A stretch of DNA of 64,000 nt from Siderastrea radians (taxonomy: Eukaryota > Cnidaria > Anthozoa > Scleractinia > Rhizangiidae): contig OZ024889.1 in NCBI GenBank assembly GCA_964017195.1, forward strand, positions 55,947,574-56,011,573. Direction: 5' to 3'. A program made the translations under genes and the position numbers. The notes beneath the pieces are model-generated. The model was not told the DNA's origin. It saw only the letters and a program-made list of their open reading frames with translations, and ran no database searches. Positions 22,556 through 33,100 of this stretch are shown here, in pieces. Positions within the stretch are counted from its first letter, which is position 1. Every line of letters starts with the position of its first letter.

Positions 22556-23010
22556 TGTTACCCCGCCGTAAGGACGGGGTCTAGTAATACCCATTTTTTT
22601 TCCGTGGTTTTTTTTTTTTGGTGGTCACTTGCCCCAGACCTCCAGTTTTCGCTCGGCCAAAGAAATACTCGTCGTGTCTTTCGCTACACAGCCAAGGGCT
22701 TTTATCTTGAGTGACTGTAACATATTTTACACCCCCGGGGGAGGGAGAACAACGGCGGGGTCTAATGCCCCTGGGGCTTTTCTTGTTTTTATTATTTTCC
22801 ATTTTTTTGGTGGTCACTTGCCCCAGACCTCCGGTTTTTGCTCGGCCAAACATACTCGTCGCGTCTTTTGCTACACAGGCTATCGTCGCGTCTTTTGCTA
22901 CACAGGCTAGAGCGTGTATCTTGAGTGACCATAATATCTTTTACACCCCGAGGGAAGGGGGGAACGGCGGGGTAATGCCCCTGGGGCTTTTCTTGTTTAT
23001 TTTTAAAGAA
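22556..23010. repeat. Second block of the poly-T/GC-hairpin satellite
   Basis: Resumes the satellite seen at 14672-15608: CCCCGCCGTAAGGACGGGG at 22560, then three copies of the CCCAGACCTCC...TGCCCCTGGGGCTTTTCTTG unit, here with an extra CGTCGTGTCTTTCGCTACAC segment. It brackets the 1.74-kb array on its right side. Confidence 0.8.
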
Positions 23011-25129
23011 CAACTAGTGAGCAGCACACAGCAACATATCTCATTTTTTTCCAGCTGTTAATCTCGAGTATATGATTTAACTAAAAATACAATGTTATTT
23101 GTTGTAAAAGCTATTCTTTGAAGTAACAAGGCCACTTCTGAAATTTTTGAATACTGCACTATTTTTTACACTAAAACTAAATTTGGGGATCTGTTCTGTG
23201 AATCTGAGCTCGAAAGGTCATTCCAGAGCACAGCTTTATTTATTTATTGTTTTTTTTTCGGGCTTCAACCTGTGCACATATTTGGTTTTGCAATGTTTCC
23301 ATGTCCTGTCATTTAACTGTCAAGGCTTGTCAATCTCGTCGGATTATTGGCTGTTCGCTTGTAATGAGCTTTGGCCCTAGCCTCCCATAGAAAGGCTTCT
23401 TTAGTCCCCTTTTGTCCTAGTTGTTTTGAGGAACGTTCAACCAATCAGAATTCACCTACTGCGCATATATTTGAAGGATAGAAGGAAAGACTTCTTGTCA
23501 CTCTCCGAGAAGATCACATTTCATTCAAAATGGCTGCCGTGTTGTTTACGCGTGAATTTTCAAAATGGCAATAGCTCACTCTCGGAACGAAGGATTACCT
23601 TTTAAAACTGAAAAAACGAAAGAAGAAGCTCTAACAAACACTCGACAAGTTAAGCCATGGAATTTAGAGCTTTTAGAGCGAAGAAAACATCTTTCGAGGA
23701 CGAAGTGCCGTTTGTCACAGCAAAGGAAAATCTTCCATCTCCAAAGACTGTTCGAGCTGCGGACTTTCTGGGAAATGCTCTAGCACTTCTACGAGTCTAC
23801 GGTGGAGTAAATTACACGTATTATTGTAAATTTGCACCAAAATAGCTTTTTAAGCTTAATTAATTGAGGGATTCTACGTATTCCTTACAGTTTTCGCAAA
23901 AGTTTTGAAAAACATACTCAGTTTGCATCAGTAAGTGCTCTTCAAAACAACTTGCACATGGAGCGAAATCGCTTGCGCGAAGCTTCCATCGAAGAAAGAA
24001 TTGAAGGCGTTTGGTTTTTCAGAAACGAAAGAGACGGCCCAATGGGCATTTTCACCGGCCGTTCTGACCCACCCCACCCCCCAGGTTTAACAAATGTTAG
24101 CGCGATCCCGTATTTATACCACCCGGCGAGACAAAAAGTGTGACTGTGTGACACAATGTTTTGACTATAGCGTTACTGGATGACGTAATGTTTAAACTCT
24201 GATGACCCAGCTTATCTTTCTTATCGCTCTTATTTATTCTGCTGAAGATGCAAATTCAACTCAAACGTTGCATGTCGGTATAAATTCGCCCACAACTGAG
24301 AATGCTTTCACAGAGACGACGAAATATTTACTGTTTTTTCTAGACCGTGAATACAAACAGCGAGCATAGCAGTAGATGCTTGATAAACACGAACTCGAGC
24401 AGATCGTCAGAGTCTGGGGCACGTTAGGGACGGTTTATTATTTGTGGGGATGACCGGGTCGGGTAAAGAGTGACAGGGCCATAAAAAAATTATGGTCCTG
24501 AAACGGCGTACTTCAAATTTTTTTTAAAGCAAAAGACCGGGTTCTGAAAAAAAAAACCTGTCCTTTATGAAAACAGTAGGCCACTTAAAAAGTCTGAATA
24601 CTGATTAATGTACCATCCTGCAGCAGTGCTGGAAGTAACAGTCGGTGATCAGACATTGTCCCACCAAATTTCGAAATTTTCCGACCAATTTTGTCATATG
24701 GTCTGACGTGATATCTGAACACGAAAAACGTCGTAGCTTTTTCCCTTGAAGATCTCGTTCAGCAATTCGATTTGCTTCGAACCACATTCAAATGACAACT
24801 GATACAGCTCGACATGTTTTGTTTAGCTGCAATACACTCCACATATACATAGCCTCAGACAAACTTTTCAGATAGAATTGAAAACGAATGTACAAGTGTG
24901 CTTTGACAATCGCCCAGCGATGCATTGTGAAGCTAAGCAGTGTTAGAATTGCGTGTATGCCCACAGACTGGGTCTCAACATGAAAAATTTTAAAAATTCA
25001 ACCAGCTCTCGACCTTGGCGGTGGTCAACTAGCCAAATACTCGTGAATTTTTAGTTTTAGCTCGTGGAATTCTCCTAGATAGTGATAATTTCGTTGCCTA
25101 ACAGCTGCACTGTCTCAAAGTTTCTCTAG
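23011..25129. other. Interior segment with short protein-like frames
   Basis: 2.1 kb not made of obvious repeats. Plus-strand frames at 23657-23845 (KKTSFEDEVPFVTAKENL) and 23952-24143 (RNRLREASIEERIEGVWFF) look more protein-like than chance and could be exons of one gene, with a possible ATGGCTGCC start at 23529. I recognise neither and found no convincing splice pair. The promoter-like DNA before them resembles host sequence, so this may be captured host DNA. Confidence 0.3.
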
Positions 25130-26395
25130 TTCTGAACGTTACAGACGTTAGTTCGTACACTACTAGTGTTGTCGTACGTTAGTCCGTTCGTATGGTATAT
25201 TAGTCTCGTCTCATGTTTCTCCATATCGTAGTACGTTCGCACGATGTTACTGTCGTCACATTAATTGTTCTCGGTGTGTTAGGTCGTTTGTACAGTATTA
25301 GTCTTACCTTCTCAACGTTTCTCCGTACCAGGGGCACCCAACGACAATTTTCGGGAAAATATCTGTTCGGAAGACGATTTGAGATCTAGAATTTTCGGAA
25401 CATTTGTTGTAAAATTTCTTGCTTGCCTGCCTCTTCTAGGATTTTCGAACATCTAAAATATGGTATTATTGCCCATTTTTTAACGGATTTCTACCCTTAA
25501 AAGGTCACCTAGAATTTTCGGGAGCCTTTTTCTGGCTAAAATTTTCGAAAAGGTAAGTTTTGATCCCTATAATTTTCGGATCACTAGACTTTCAGCTAAG
25601 AAATCCGAACAGATGAAAAGTTTTTAGGGGATAAAAATACCCCTATATCTACCATTTAAATACTAAAATACGTTCAATAATGCTAAGTTAAGTGGTTTTG
25701 AACTATATTCTCGTTGGGTGCCCCTGTCCGTACTTCAGTCCGTTCGTACGTTAGTCCGTTCGTATGGTACATTAGTCTCGTCTCATGTTTCTTCATATCG
25801 TAGTACGTTCACACGATATTACTGTCGTCACATTAATCGTTCTCGGTGCGTTAGTTCGTTTGTACAGTATTAGTCTAACCTTCTCAACGTTTCTCCGGAC
25901 TTCAGTTTGTCTGTACAGAACTATTAGTCTTGTCTTTTTCACGTTTCTCCGTACGTTGGTTCGTTTGTACAGTATTTGTCTTATCTTCTCAGCGTTTCTC
26001 CGTACGTTAGTTCGTTTAATTTGTACAGTATTTGTCTTATCTTCTCGACGTTTCTCCATACGTTAGTTTGTTTGTACAGTATTTCTTATCTTCTCAGCGT
26101 TTCTCCGTACGTTAGTTCGTTTGTACAGTATTTGTCTTATCTTCTCAACGTTTCTCCGTACGTTAGTTCGTTTGTACAGTATTTGTCTTGTCTTCTCAGC
26201 GTTTCTCCATATGTTAGTTCGTTTGTGCAGTATTTGTCTTATCTTCTCAACGTTTCTCCATACGTTAGTTCGTTTGTACAGTATTTGTCTTATCTTCTCA
26301 ACGTTTCTTTGTACGTTATAGTGATGCGCTGCTAATCTACCATAATGCTTCATGTTGCTATTTTGCAATAGCTCTCTTGCAGCGTTCCAGCAGCT
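25130..26395. repeat. Minisatellite array, right copy (inverted)
   Basis: Complement of the array at 13160-14175: units such as CGTTTCTCCGTACGTTAGTT and CGTTTGTACAGTATTTGTC. The first part (25130-25890) is more degenerate and contains a roughly 130-base duplication on either side of a MITE. The tail at 26320-26395 mirrors 13160-13260. Confidence 0.85.
25329..25726. mobile_element. 398-bp MITE with CAGGGGCACCCAACGA termini
   Basis: It begins CAGGGGCACCCAACGA and ends with the exact reverse complement TCGTTGGGTGCCCCTG. It is flanked by TCCGTAC on both sides (25322-25328 and 25727-25733), which is part of the minisatellite unit. CAGGGG-type ends with 7-8 bp duplications suggest a hAT-like family. 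It contains no transposase, and inserted into the array after the array formed. Confidence 0.75.
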
Positions 26396-27020
26396 CGCGT
26401 CGAGCTGTCGTGATGTTGTGTGGCAGTGACTGAGGTTGGTTGGGTTGATCTACTTGATAAATAAGCCGGTTGTTGCGTTGGTCGAGTCGCGTCGAGCTGT
26501 CGAGATGTTGTGTGGCAGTGAGTGAGGTTAGTTGGGTTGATCTACTTGATAAATAAGCCGGTTGTTGCGTTGGTCGAGTCGCGTCGAGCTGTCGAGATGT
26601 TGTGTGGCAGTGAGTGAGGTTGGTTGGGTTGATCTACTTGATAAATAAGCCGGTTGTTGCGTTGGTCGAGTCGCGTCGAGCTGTCGAGATGTTGTGTGGC
26701 AGTGAGTGAGGTTAGTTGGGTTGATCTACTTGATAAATAAGCCGGTTGTTGCGTTGGTCGAGTCGCGTCGAGCTGTCGAGATGTTGTGTGGCAGTGAGTG
26801 AGGTTAGTTGGGTTGATCTACTTGATAAATAAGCCGGTTGTTGCGTTGGTCGAGTCGCGTCGAGCTGTCGAGATGTTGTGTGGCAGTGAGTGAGGTTAGT
26901 TGGGTTGATCTACTTGATAAATAAGCCGGTTGTTGCGTTGGTCGAGTCGCGTCGAGCTGTCGAGATGTTGTGTGGCAGTGAGTGAGGTTAGTTGAGTTGG
27001 TATAGTTTGTCGGGTTGTGT
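26396..27020. repeat. 92-bp tandem repeat, about seven units
   Basis: Unit: GTTGTTGCGTTGGTCGAGTC, GCGTCGAGCTGTCGAGATGT, TGTGTGGCAGTGAGTGAGGT, TAGTTGGGTTGATCTACTTG, ATAAATAAGCCG. Spacing between successive starts (26469, 26561, 26653) is exactly 92. Units are nearly identical. One isolated unit lies at 12135. Confidence 0.9.
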
Positions 27021-27059
27021 CGAGGTGTTACTAAAACATAACAAGGATTATTAGGCATG

Positions 27060-27700
27060 ACTTGTCAAGAACACAACACCGCAACGCAACGCAACGCAAC
27101 AAACAATACACAATCAAACGCAGCGCAACAACCGAACACAACGCAACGACACACAACATCACAAAACAAAACGCAACGCAACGCAACGCAACACAACGAC
27201 GACAAAAAATACCAACAGAGCACAACGCAACGCAACGCAACGCAACGCAAGGGAACCAACACAAGACAACACAGCCGGTAAAAAGGCAAAACAACGCAAG
27301 CAATACCATCCCAAACACAAGGCAAGAACAGCACAAAGCAAGGCGAAGCAGCAACAAAAGACAAGAAAGAAAACGCAACACAACAGGGAATACACAACGC
27401 AACGAAAGAGAACTAAAAACGACATCAAAACAAAACAGATACAATGCATGACAACAGCACAACGCAACGCAACACAACACAACCGCTCCACACAACACAC
27501 AGCAGATTGCAACACAACGCAACGCAATGCAACACAACCGGACGACACAACACACAGCTAATCGCAACACAACACAACGCAACACAACAGGCACAACATG
27601 ACAAAACTCCAGACAGATATGAAATAGACGGTCGAGCTGGTCGATTGACCAAAAACTCCACGGAAAAATTTGGTCAAAAAACGCTGCAGGTATATTCCAC
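27060..27700. repeat. Inner inverted repeat, right copy, with ACAACGCAAC array
   Basis: Complement of 9799-10105, with a longer array of ACAACGCAAC / GCAACGCAAC words (27065-27590) and the flank TGGTCGATTGACCAAAAACTC at 27634. Several long frames cross it on both strands; all are low complexity. Confidence 0.85.
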
Positions 27701-27790
27701 CAGGCGTGAGAAATGGGAACGCAGGCGTGAGTGGGCGTGAGATCGCAGTTTTCGATCCGCAGGCGTGACAATCACGCCTTAGGCGTGACA
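27700..27790. repeat. AGGCGTGA short repeats
   Basis: AGGCGTGA or its complement occurs six times in about 90 bases, including an inverted pair AGGCGTGACAATCACGCCT. It cuts into the 3' end of the small open frame that follows on the minus strand. Confidence 0.7.
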
Positions 27791-27924
27791 CTTGGCAGGT
27801 ATAAATGTTGTTCGGGTGTAAAACTTCCGACGGTCCGCCATCGTACTGTAAAATGTCTTTCCCGTAGCCATGGATGTTTGAAGTCAAAGATGGGGTCCAT
27901 ACTGAAGTGAAACTTGCCTGCCAT
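27772..27924 (-). CDS. Small uncharacterised ORF, 50 codons
   Basis: It begins MAGKFHFSMDPIFDFKHPWL and ends in the AGGCGTGA repeats, where the reading frame probably runs out artificially. A TATAAAAAG box lies 28 bases before the ATG (27952-27960), overlapping the 3' end of the ATPase. The spacing matches that before the ATPase start, which suggests a real element gene that has lost its 3' part. I do not recognise the family. Confidence 0.4.
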   Translation of the reverse strand: MAGKFHFSMDPIFDFKHPWLRERHFTVRWRTVGSFTPEQHLYLPSVTPKA

Positions 27925-27942
27925 GATTGATCTGTTGCTTTC

Positions 27943-28734
27943 TTACTCCAGCTTTTTATAGCAGCGGGTCCAGCCTTCATCTTCTAAGATATGAGCAAAC
28001 AATTGGTGGTCGTCGCTCGAAGCCGGATGCAAGTCCATTACCATATACCCGTACGGGCGATCGGTACAAGTCTGGTAGACCTCTAAACAATCTTTCCATT
28101 GTGTTGGAAACGATTGAAGGAGAACATTACGAACCCCTTATTGATCGCGAGGGTTCTTGAAGGCCACAATGTAATGCGCGTTCCGCGAAATACTCTTGGC
28201 ATATTTTCCCACGGGAAACATATCTTGACACAAGTACAAGACGGTGACATCTTGATGATGAGAATGTTTGGTAAAGAGATCCAAGACTTCTTTGTCACTA
28301 GATCCTTCATTCATCAGATCATCCAATACCAACACACCTTTGCCACGAGGAAACCATGTTAACAAATCTTGATAATCCGGGACCCCTTCATGAAACTTGA
28401 CACCATGTTTTTGCATGGTTTTGAATTGATCCTGCCAGGCCCCATAACAATAATGAATACTTGTCGGCTGATCTTTAAACAAGTGTAGATTGTCTAACAA
28501 CAGTTTTTCTGTGAACACAGTTTTCCCACAGCCGGAAGGTCCTACCACCAAAATGGAGGAGGGGGTATAAAATTGAAAAGAGGGTCCTGTTTGCCATGTG
28601 GTAGGAAACGTTGTCAGCTCGGGCTTTTTCTGATTTTCTTGTAGTTTTTGTTTCCAACAATTTATTTTTTCATGACGGTCTTTTACGTAGCGCCGCCTAA
28701 AAATTTTTCCACAATATGTGCTTCCGTATGCCAT
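27943..28734 (-). pseudogene. A32/FtsK-like DNA-packaging ATPase, interrupted
   Basis: P-loop ATPase of the kind that pumps DNA into capsids in Polintons, adintoviruses and many large DNA viruses. From the ATG at 28734, the Walker A motif GPSGCGKT is near residue 65, the Walker B motif GVLVLDDL near 135, and CQD follows near 170. I chose 28734 instead of 28764 because a TATAAATAG box (28769-28777) lies 35 bases before it; the upstream ATG would sit inside the promoter. The frame is stopped by a TAA at 28135-28137 but stays open in the same phase for 63 more codons with family-like sequence (LHPASSDDHQLFAHIL) to a second TAA at 27943-27945. The whole would be about 262 codons, a normal size for the family, so the first stop is a disabling mutation. 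Confidence 0.85.
27952..27960 (-). promoter_or_regulatory. TATA box for the small ORF
   Basis: TATAAAAAG on the minus strand, 28 bases upstream of the ATG at 27924. Confidence 0.5.
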
Positions 28735-28768
28735 GATAATCTTTAATAAAAATTTTAAAAACAAACCT

Positions 28769-28777
28769 CTATTTATA
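28769..28777 (-). promoter_or_regulatory. TATA box for the ATPase gene
   Basis: TATAAATAG on the minus strand, about 35 bases upstream of the chosen ATG at 28734. It implies a very short leader. Confidence 0.55.
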
Positions 28778-28784
28778 GTTTTAC

Positions 28785-28950
28785 CAAAAAATGTGTTGCA
28801 CTGAAATGTGTTGCACTGAAATGTGTTGCACTGAAATGTGTTGCACCGAAACGTGTTGCACCGAAATGTGTTGCACTGAAATGTGTTACACCGAAATGTG
28901 TTACACTGAAATGCGCTACGCCAAAATGCGTCACGCTAAAATGCGTAATG
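28785..28950. repeat. 15-bp tandem repeat between the divergent genes
   Basis: About eleven units of AAATGTGTTGCACTG, drifting to AAATGCGTCACGCTA at the right end. Placed directly upstream of the ATPase TATA box. Confidence 0.85.
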
Positions 28951-29073
28951 AGTACGTCAAAAATGTCTTGTCTTTCTAAGTCCCTTAGGAATAGCGTATG
29001 CAAATTTAGAAATTACGAGGTTGGGCATGTTTAAACACGTTGCTATAGCTCGTGCACGGATTGGTGGATGTTA

Positions 29074-29110
29074 AAGTCTCTAGAGACTTGACCGCTTTGA
29101 ACCGGTTCAA
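29074..29110. promoter_or_regulatory. Two perfect palindromes upstream of the polymerase gene
   Basis: AAGTCTCTAGAGACTT (29074-29089) and TTGAACCGGTTCAA (29097-29110) are exact palindromes of 16 and 14 bases, separated by 7. A TATAAA follows at 29122-29127, and the first exon's ATG is at 29197. Such sites usually bind dimeric transcription factors. The role is inferred from position only. Confidence 0.5.
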
Positions 29111-29196
29111 GTTAATTGATTTATAAACCGCGCTGACTCACTATTTTCTCTGTTCGTTGTAACACTTCAAACATATGGGCTGACTACGATTCAATC

Positions 29197-30084
29197 ATGT
29201 TGGAGGAGGATGGTGTTATTTGTGTGGAACCTATGGTGGAAGAAGATAGTATTAGTTGTGTGGAAGATTGTGTAAAACCTACTAGGGATTGTGTGGAAGA
29301 AGATAGTATTATTTGTGTGGAAGGTTGTGTAAAACCTACTAGGGATTGTGTGGAAGAAGATAGCATCATTTGTTTGGATCGTGTGGAGCCTACTAAGGAT
29401 TGTGTGGTTAATATGGAACCTACGGTAGACGAGGATAGTGTCATTTGCATGGAAGATCTGGTGTCATCGCTCAACACTTTGGGTAAGTTGTTATTTTGAT
29501 ATGTTATCATTGTACGTAAAAACAAACGCTCTTTCCGAGAAAAATGTTTTTCTACACATCCTATGCAATCGTATGGTTATTCGGTTGAATTCTAAATTTT
29601 TTACAACATTTTAATTTTTGCTGACGTAGTATTTTATACTGACCTTTTACCGAAAAACGGTACCCAAATGGGGATGTATGAACAGAATTATTGGTCTGCT
29701 GAAAAGTAGCTATAGGCTTTATTTTTGATGACGCAGCATTTTTTCTCGGCTACTGAAAAAGTATAAAAGGAAACAATTTCTTTGAGAATCTAGGTCATTT
29801 TTACACTTCTATTCATAGAGTCAACATCTCTTGAAACCAAAACCTGAGACCAAAGTTTTACATTTTCAGTAATGGAGGATATTGAGATGATTGATTTGGA
29901 AGAGGCAAGAACAAATGATATCGAAATGGAGGATGTGGAAAAAACTGCGAGGCTAATTAATTTCCAGACAAGATTGGTTGAACAATCCGGTGGGGCGCTA
30001 GGTGGAAGCCGACCTGGGAAATTTGATTTTATTCAAAGTCGTGAACCCATTAGCGATCGAATAAGTAACTATATGGGTGCCTGA
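29197..30084 (+). CDS. Acidic leader of the polymerase gene, two exons
   Basis: Exon 1 (29197-29482) encodes an acidic, Cys-containing repeat: units like EEDSIICVEDCVKPTRDCV occur about four times. A GTAAGT donor follows at 29483. An intron with a CATTTTCAG acceptor ends at 29869, and joining 29482 to 29870 keeps the frame and runs into MEDIEMIDLEEARTNDIEM. That frame ends at a TGA (30082-30084), after which the same phase is open into the polymerase. So this is either a separate small acidic protein of about 166 residues or the N-terminal part of the polymerase cut off by a stop. An alternative start at 29872 has its own TATAAAAG at 29762. Splicing is predicted from sequence only. Confidence 0.5.
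29762..29769 (+). promoter_or_regulatory. TATA box inside the predicted intron
   Basis: TATAAAAG about 103 bases before the ATG at 29872. It could drive a transcript starting inside the predicted intron, which would make exon 1 a separate unit. Confidence 0.4.
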
Positions 30085-30186
30085 GAACGGCGGTGGACTT
30101 CAAAGTTAAGACAAACTGGTCAGTTTATACTCCAGCAAAACATAGCCCAAGAACTACAAAATGGTATCAGAAGAGCCATAGACAAA

Positions 30187-33100
30187 ATGGTAGACCCATC
30201 TATGGACCCGCTGGATAGGGTTTATTTTACGATTGCATCGGAACGACTAAACTACAACTATCATGGTTGGGGAGCAACGGTCAAAGAGTGGCGAGAGGGT
30301 AGCGAACGGTTAAATCACATATTCGACAAAATGAGTCACGCTCTAAACTCCAACGAGTCTTTTGAGATGGATGACACATTTCAACTGTCATTTACGCATC
30401 TTCGCACACCACCCAAAGGACGCGGACATAAAATAAAAAACCGTCCGGGACACCAAGCTACAGCCATGTTGAGACAGAAGAGAGATTCTGTGATCCAGAT
30501 CAAAAACCAAGACGAGTTGTGTTGCTCCAGAGCCCTTATCACAGCCAGAGCCAAAATAGAAAAATCAAAAGATTGGGAACCCATCCGCAAGGGTCGTCAG
30601 ATTCAAACATGGTTAGCACGAAGTCTTCATAGAAAAGCCGGAGTACCTGAGGGGGCTTGCGGCTATGATGAGTTAGAACAATTTCAGACGTATCTGACTG
30701 GATATGAAATTGTGGTCGTCGATGCAGATCGTCGCTACAGCTGCAAAAGCTTCAAACCCCAAAGCGGTTTACCTAAATTAAGTCTATTATATTCAGATGG
30801 GCATTATGACGTCATCACGACGCTTCAGGGATTTTTTGGAACAAAGTATTTCTGCAACACCTGCCTGCAGGGTTATGACAACCTTGGTAAACATACCTGC
30901 AAACAAAACAAAAAGTTTTGCTACGCCTGCCGACAGCAAAATTGTTCTGATCATCAAGAGGCTCAAAAAACTAAACGACGTGCTCACCTCCGGTGCTCTG
31001 CTTGCAACCGCAAGTTTTTTGGAGAAAACTGCCTCCAAAACCACCTTACTATGGATCGTCGAGGACGAGAGAACAGTGAACATCCTGTATGTCGCGCTGT
31101 GCGTCGGTGTGGCTATTGTCAAAAACAGGAAAACACCGAGAAAGATATAGCACGTCACCAGTGTGGTTACGCACGATGCCCCTCTTGCAAGGACTATGTT
31201 AACATTGACGAACACAAGTGTTTCATCCAAGTCTCGAAAAAGAGAAAAGCGGCTTCAGCCGATCGTCCAACCAAACGTCAGCGAAAAGAAGAAAACGAAG
31301 AAGAAAATGATGAATCCATGGATGAAGAAGACGATGATGAAACAGAGAGCATCATGGTCTTTTTCGACATCGAAGCCATGATGCTCCCTGGGGGTCATGA
31401 GCCAAACCTTTTGGTGGCCGAAACTGACCAGACCGAGGAACCAATCATCTTTCGTGGCAAAAACTGTGTGGCTGAGTTTCTTATTTGGTTAGAAGAATTA
31501 ACAGAGGAGGACACGCAAAATGTAACCGTCGTAGCCCATAATTTCCAGGGTTACGACGGTTATTTCGTGGTGGAGCAGTACTATCGCACCAATCAGATTA
31601 TAGAACAGCTTCGCAACGGAGCCAAATTGTTGCAAGTTCAACATGATCGAATCAGATTTATTGATTCACTCAACTTTTTCGCCATGAAGTTGGATAATTT
31701 TCCAAAAACATTTGGCATTCAGCAACTCAAAAAAGGGTACTTTCCTCATGTATTCAATGTGCCTGCAAACCAAAACTATGTCGGAGAGCTTCCATCGCAG
31801 GACTATTATATGCCAGAGGTTATGGGAGTCAGGGAACTTGAAGAATTTCAACAATGGCATCAAGAGCAAAGGGATCGTGGCTTTGTCTTTGACTTTCAAA
31901 AGGAACTGGTAGACTATTGCGTCAGCGACGTAAAACTGTTAAAGGCTGGCTGCCTTACCTTCAAAAACCTGTTTGAAGAAATTGCTGGATTTAATCCATT
32001 CAGCAAAATTACCATTGCCTCGGCAGCGAATGAGGATCTTCGTCGAAATCGGTTGCAGGAAAACACGATCGCTAGCGAACCCCTCTACGGGTGGAAAAAG
32101 AATGTAAACCAGAGCAATGCAGCGCTTCAATGGCTCGCCTGGGAGAACTATCAGCTCCGTCAACAAGTAGACCCTCAGATGTTTCTACCTCCCCGAGACT
32201 TTATTCAGCATAGTGGGAACGCAGGGGAATACAAGATCCCCGGCACCCGGTACCACGTTGACGGGTACTGCCGAGAAAACAATACGGTGTATGAGTTTTT
32301 GGGGTGCTTTTACCACGGTTGTAAGAACTGTTTCCCCGTTCGCCACGAAAAACACAGGAGGTTGTTGGATCGTACGTTTAGTGAAGTGCACGACTGTACA
32401 TACCTGCGACTCCAAACCATACAAAACCATGGCTACGCTGTTAAAATCATGTGGGAATGTGAATGGGAGAAAATAAAAAAAGAAGATCCTGACATTCAAA
32501 CCTACATTGGTACCCTGGAGATCGTGGACCCGCTGAACCCCCGGGACGCGTTCTTCGGGGGCCGCACAAACGCTGCAAAGCTGTTTTATCATACGGCAGA
32601 AGGAGAAAAGATTCATTATATAGACTACACAAGTCTATATCCTTTCGTCAATAAAACGTCGCGTTATTCTGTCGGACACCCGGAGTTTATCTATCAGCCG
32701 GAGGGAACTGACGTGTCACAGTACTTTGGACTCATAAAATGCAAGATCACAGCTCCTTACGGGATGATCCATCCCGTATTGCCATCCCGCGAGGGGGAAA
32801 AGCTTACCTTTCCCCTTTGCAAAACATGCGCTCAACAAGAAATGAAAAAACCTATGCTTGAACGGTCAGCGGTCTGCCGACACACGGAAGAAGAAAGAAG
32901 TATGGTAGGTACTTGGTGTACCCCCGAAGTTCAAAAAGCTGTGGAGTTAGGATACCGTGTACAAAAAATATATGAGGTGTGGCACTTCCCAGAGAGCCAA
33001 GAAGGTCTTTTCCAAGATTATGTCAACACATGGCTTAAAATTAAACAGGAGGCCTCTGGTTGGCCCGGAGGTTGTGAGACTGAGGAGCAAAAGCAAGCCT

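Larger units (their letters stand above)
15609..22560. repeat. Four tandem 1.74-kb units
   Basis: Unit starts, marked by GTCGTGGTCAGTTGCCCCAG after a T run, lie at 15609, 17379, 19111 and 20854. The units are very similar, with small indels. Each contains two related half-blocks (both with AACGAAGGTGCTAGCGAGCT) and one minus-strand tRNA-like gene. They have no protein-coding frame beyond short repeats of each other. The high similarity implies recent amplification or homogenisation. Confidence 0.9.

Noticed and set aside
24918..24960. 5S rRNA-like word GAAGCTAAGCAG
   Set aside because: Only twelve bases match; the neighbouring 5S sequence is absent.
27031..27771. 246-codon minus-strand frame rich in RCVALRCV
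   Set aside because: Runs through the ACAACGCAAC array and the inner inverted repeat; a repeat artefact.
28773..29003. VTHFGVTHFS repeat frame
   Set aside because: Comes from the 15-bp tandem repeat between the ATPase and the polymerase.
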